Shown here piece by piece: positions 21,477 through 22,294 of a DNA stretch of 22,294 nucleotides (position 1 is the first letter of the stretch; each line of letters begins with the position of its first letter). The notes beneath the pieces were generated by a model. It searched no databases, was not told the DNA's origin, and worked only from the letters and a program-made list of their open reading frames with translations. Both the position numbers and the translations under genes were made by a program. This stretch comes from a virus, in IMG/VR virus record IMGVR_UViG_3300031839_000336, positions 1 through 22,294 of that record; one strand, written 5' to 3'.

Positions 21477-22136
21477 TTATTCTCCTTCATTAAGTAAAGA
21501 TTTCCAAGACACAGGGAACAACTCAGCCATCTTCTCACTGATCTGGTCTGCTACTACCCGTGTCTCTGCCTGTGTGTCAGGTGCACAACGGAGCCTACAC
21601 ATGTCAGCCCAAGCATCCAGACTACCTGACCAGTACCATTCTGTCATCAGGCTAGTTGGCAGTACCATACGTGCTTGTTCCTCACAGACACCACGAGATA
21701 ACAGATAGGTGTACTGTTTAGCTGCCTCTATACCTGCCTGTTCTATAACAGAATCCAACACACTGTCTTCCATGTCATCCCCACTGCCTTGCTTCTTATC
21801 CAAGGATGCTTCCCTTAGTTGAGGCTTGTAGAACTCAGGCTTATCTGACACATACCTACGACTGATTTCATTCCAACGTAGGAACTTATGCTTGACTAGC
21901 TGCCTAGCTACAAACACTGGAGCCTTGATGTGGAAGGATGCAAAGCAATGTCCGAACGGAGAGATGTGCTTGTGCTTGGCAAGGTACTTAATAAGTTTAT
22001 GATCCTTCTCCTTCAGCACAGGTGGACCCCACACATCACTCGTATCCATCTCAGATGTCTTACCAAAACTTACCCGTGCTGCGTTAGCAACTGACAGGTC
22101 AGTGCCGAGTCGATCAATGTAAGTTACCTCAGTCAT
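21477..22136 (-). CDS. thyX: Flavin-dependent thymidylate synthase
   Basis: A 219-residue ThyX, which makes dTMP from dUMP using methylene-tetrahydrofolate and FAD. 'LVKHKFLRWNEISRRYV' aligns with the ThyX motif RHRx7S, but the RHR is KHK. The usual 'NEISRRY' and 'PEFY' parts are intact. Other family elements are 'SVANAARVSF' at the N-terminus, 'ISPFGHCFASFHI' and 'QARMVLPTSLMTEWYWSGSL', the C-terminal helix carrying the substrate-binding residues. Length fits phage ThyX. It overlaps the upstream partial gene by 8 bases. It works with RNR to feed DNA synthesis with dTTP. Confidence 0.93.
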   Translation of the reverse strand: MTEVTYIDRLGTDLSVANAARVSFGKTSEMDTSDVWGPPVLKEKDHKLIKYLAKHKHISPFGHCFASFHIKAPVFVARQLVKHKFLRWNEISRRYVSDKPEFYKPQLREASLDKKQGSGDDMEDSVLDSVIEQAGIEAAKQYTYLLSRGVCEEQARMVLPTSLMTEWYWSGSLDAWADMCRLRCAPDTQAETRVVADQISEKMAELFPVSWKSLLNEGE

Positions 22137-22294
22137 CTACCTTTACTCCGACACACTCTAGCATTTGATTCTTATCACTAACCAATACACTTGCATGTTT
22201 TAACTGTGCTCTACACAAAGTCTCGTTGGCATGTGTGCTGAGGTGGTGGTAACGAACACCCTGTTCTGGGATAACTATGAACCAGATTAGTAAG
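22129..22294 (-). CDS. Uncharacterised small protein (5' truncated)
   Basis: Read on the - strand, one frame is open from the window edge to a TGA at 22129-22131, 8 bases inside thyX. The 54 visible residues include 'WFIVIPEQGVRYHHLSTHAN', 'ETLCRAQLKHASVLVSDK' and the end 'CVGVKVDD'. The overlap with the thyX start matches the coupling seen throughout this strand, which supports it as a real gene. It starts beyond the window. Function unknown; no motif stands out. Confidence 0.55.
   Translation of the reverse strand, partial: LLIWFIVIPEQGVRYHHLSTHANETLCRAQLKHASVLVSDKNQMLECVGVKVDD

Overview
The window looks like about half of the genome of a lytic, T7-like short-tailed phage (podovirus). Every gene is phage-like. 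Genes are packed with TAATG or ATGA overlaps, and there is no tRNA, insertion sequence, integrase or CRISPR array. A B12-dependent (class II) ribonucleotide reductase together with ThyX, MazG, a T7 endonuclease I homologue and a T7-order virion module matches what is known of the cobavirus/SIO1-type phages of marine Rhodobacteraceae (roseobacters). That placement is inferred from gene content and was not tested by database search.

Region 1 (1-13897, + strand) is the virion module in T7 order. It holds a 5'-truncated major capsid protein, two small beta-rich presumed capsid-surface proteins, a gp11-like head-tail adaptor, a small basic protein, a gp12-like tail nozzle, a GNAT-like gp13 equivalent and a gp14-like inner-core protein. 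These are followed by two giant internal/ejection proteins of 1469 and 893 residues; the second carries a Cys/His/Asn peptidoglycan-hydrolase domain near its C-terminus. A 283-residue protein with an amphipathic-repeat N-terminus ends the region. No tail fibre is recognisable.

Region 2 (13894-16099, + strand) is a lysis-type cluster followed by a cassette of tiny basic genes. The lysis-type genes are a two-TM holin candidate, an overlapping lipoprotein with a C-terminal TM segment (a unimolecular spanin candidate), a TM plus coiled-coil protein and another C-terminal-TM protein. The five basic genes encode 82, 57, 56, 73 and 31 residues and share translational-coupling junctions. A strong hairpin with a GAAA tetraloop at 16107-16137 closes this arm and can also terminate the opposing arm.

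Region 3 (16147-22294, - strand, transcribed right to left) is the DNA and nucleotide-metabolism arm. In transcription order it holds a 5'-truncated small protein, ThyX, a Cas4/RecB-like Fe-S nuclease, endonuclease I, two small unknowns, MazG and class II RNR. A 19-codon hydrophobic micro-ORF, glutaredoxin, a possible PD-(D/E)XK protein, a small membrane protein, DUF3310 and a small Cys-containing exported protein follow. The nucleases would break down host DNA and resolve phage DNA. RNR with glutaredoxin, ThyX and MazG would convert or clean up nucleotides for phage DNA synthesis.

The most interesting leads are the 19-codon micro-ORF behind RNR, the five-gene basic-protein cassette, the candidate u-spanin nested against the holin, the lytic domain at an unusual place in the ejection apparatus, and the uncharacterised 146-residue D...ExK protein beside glutaredoxin.
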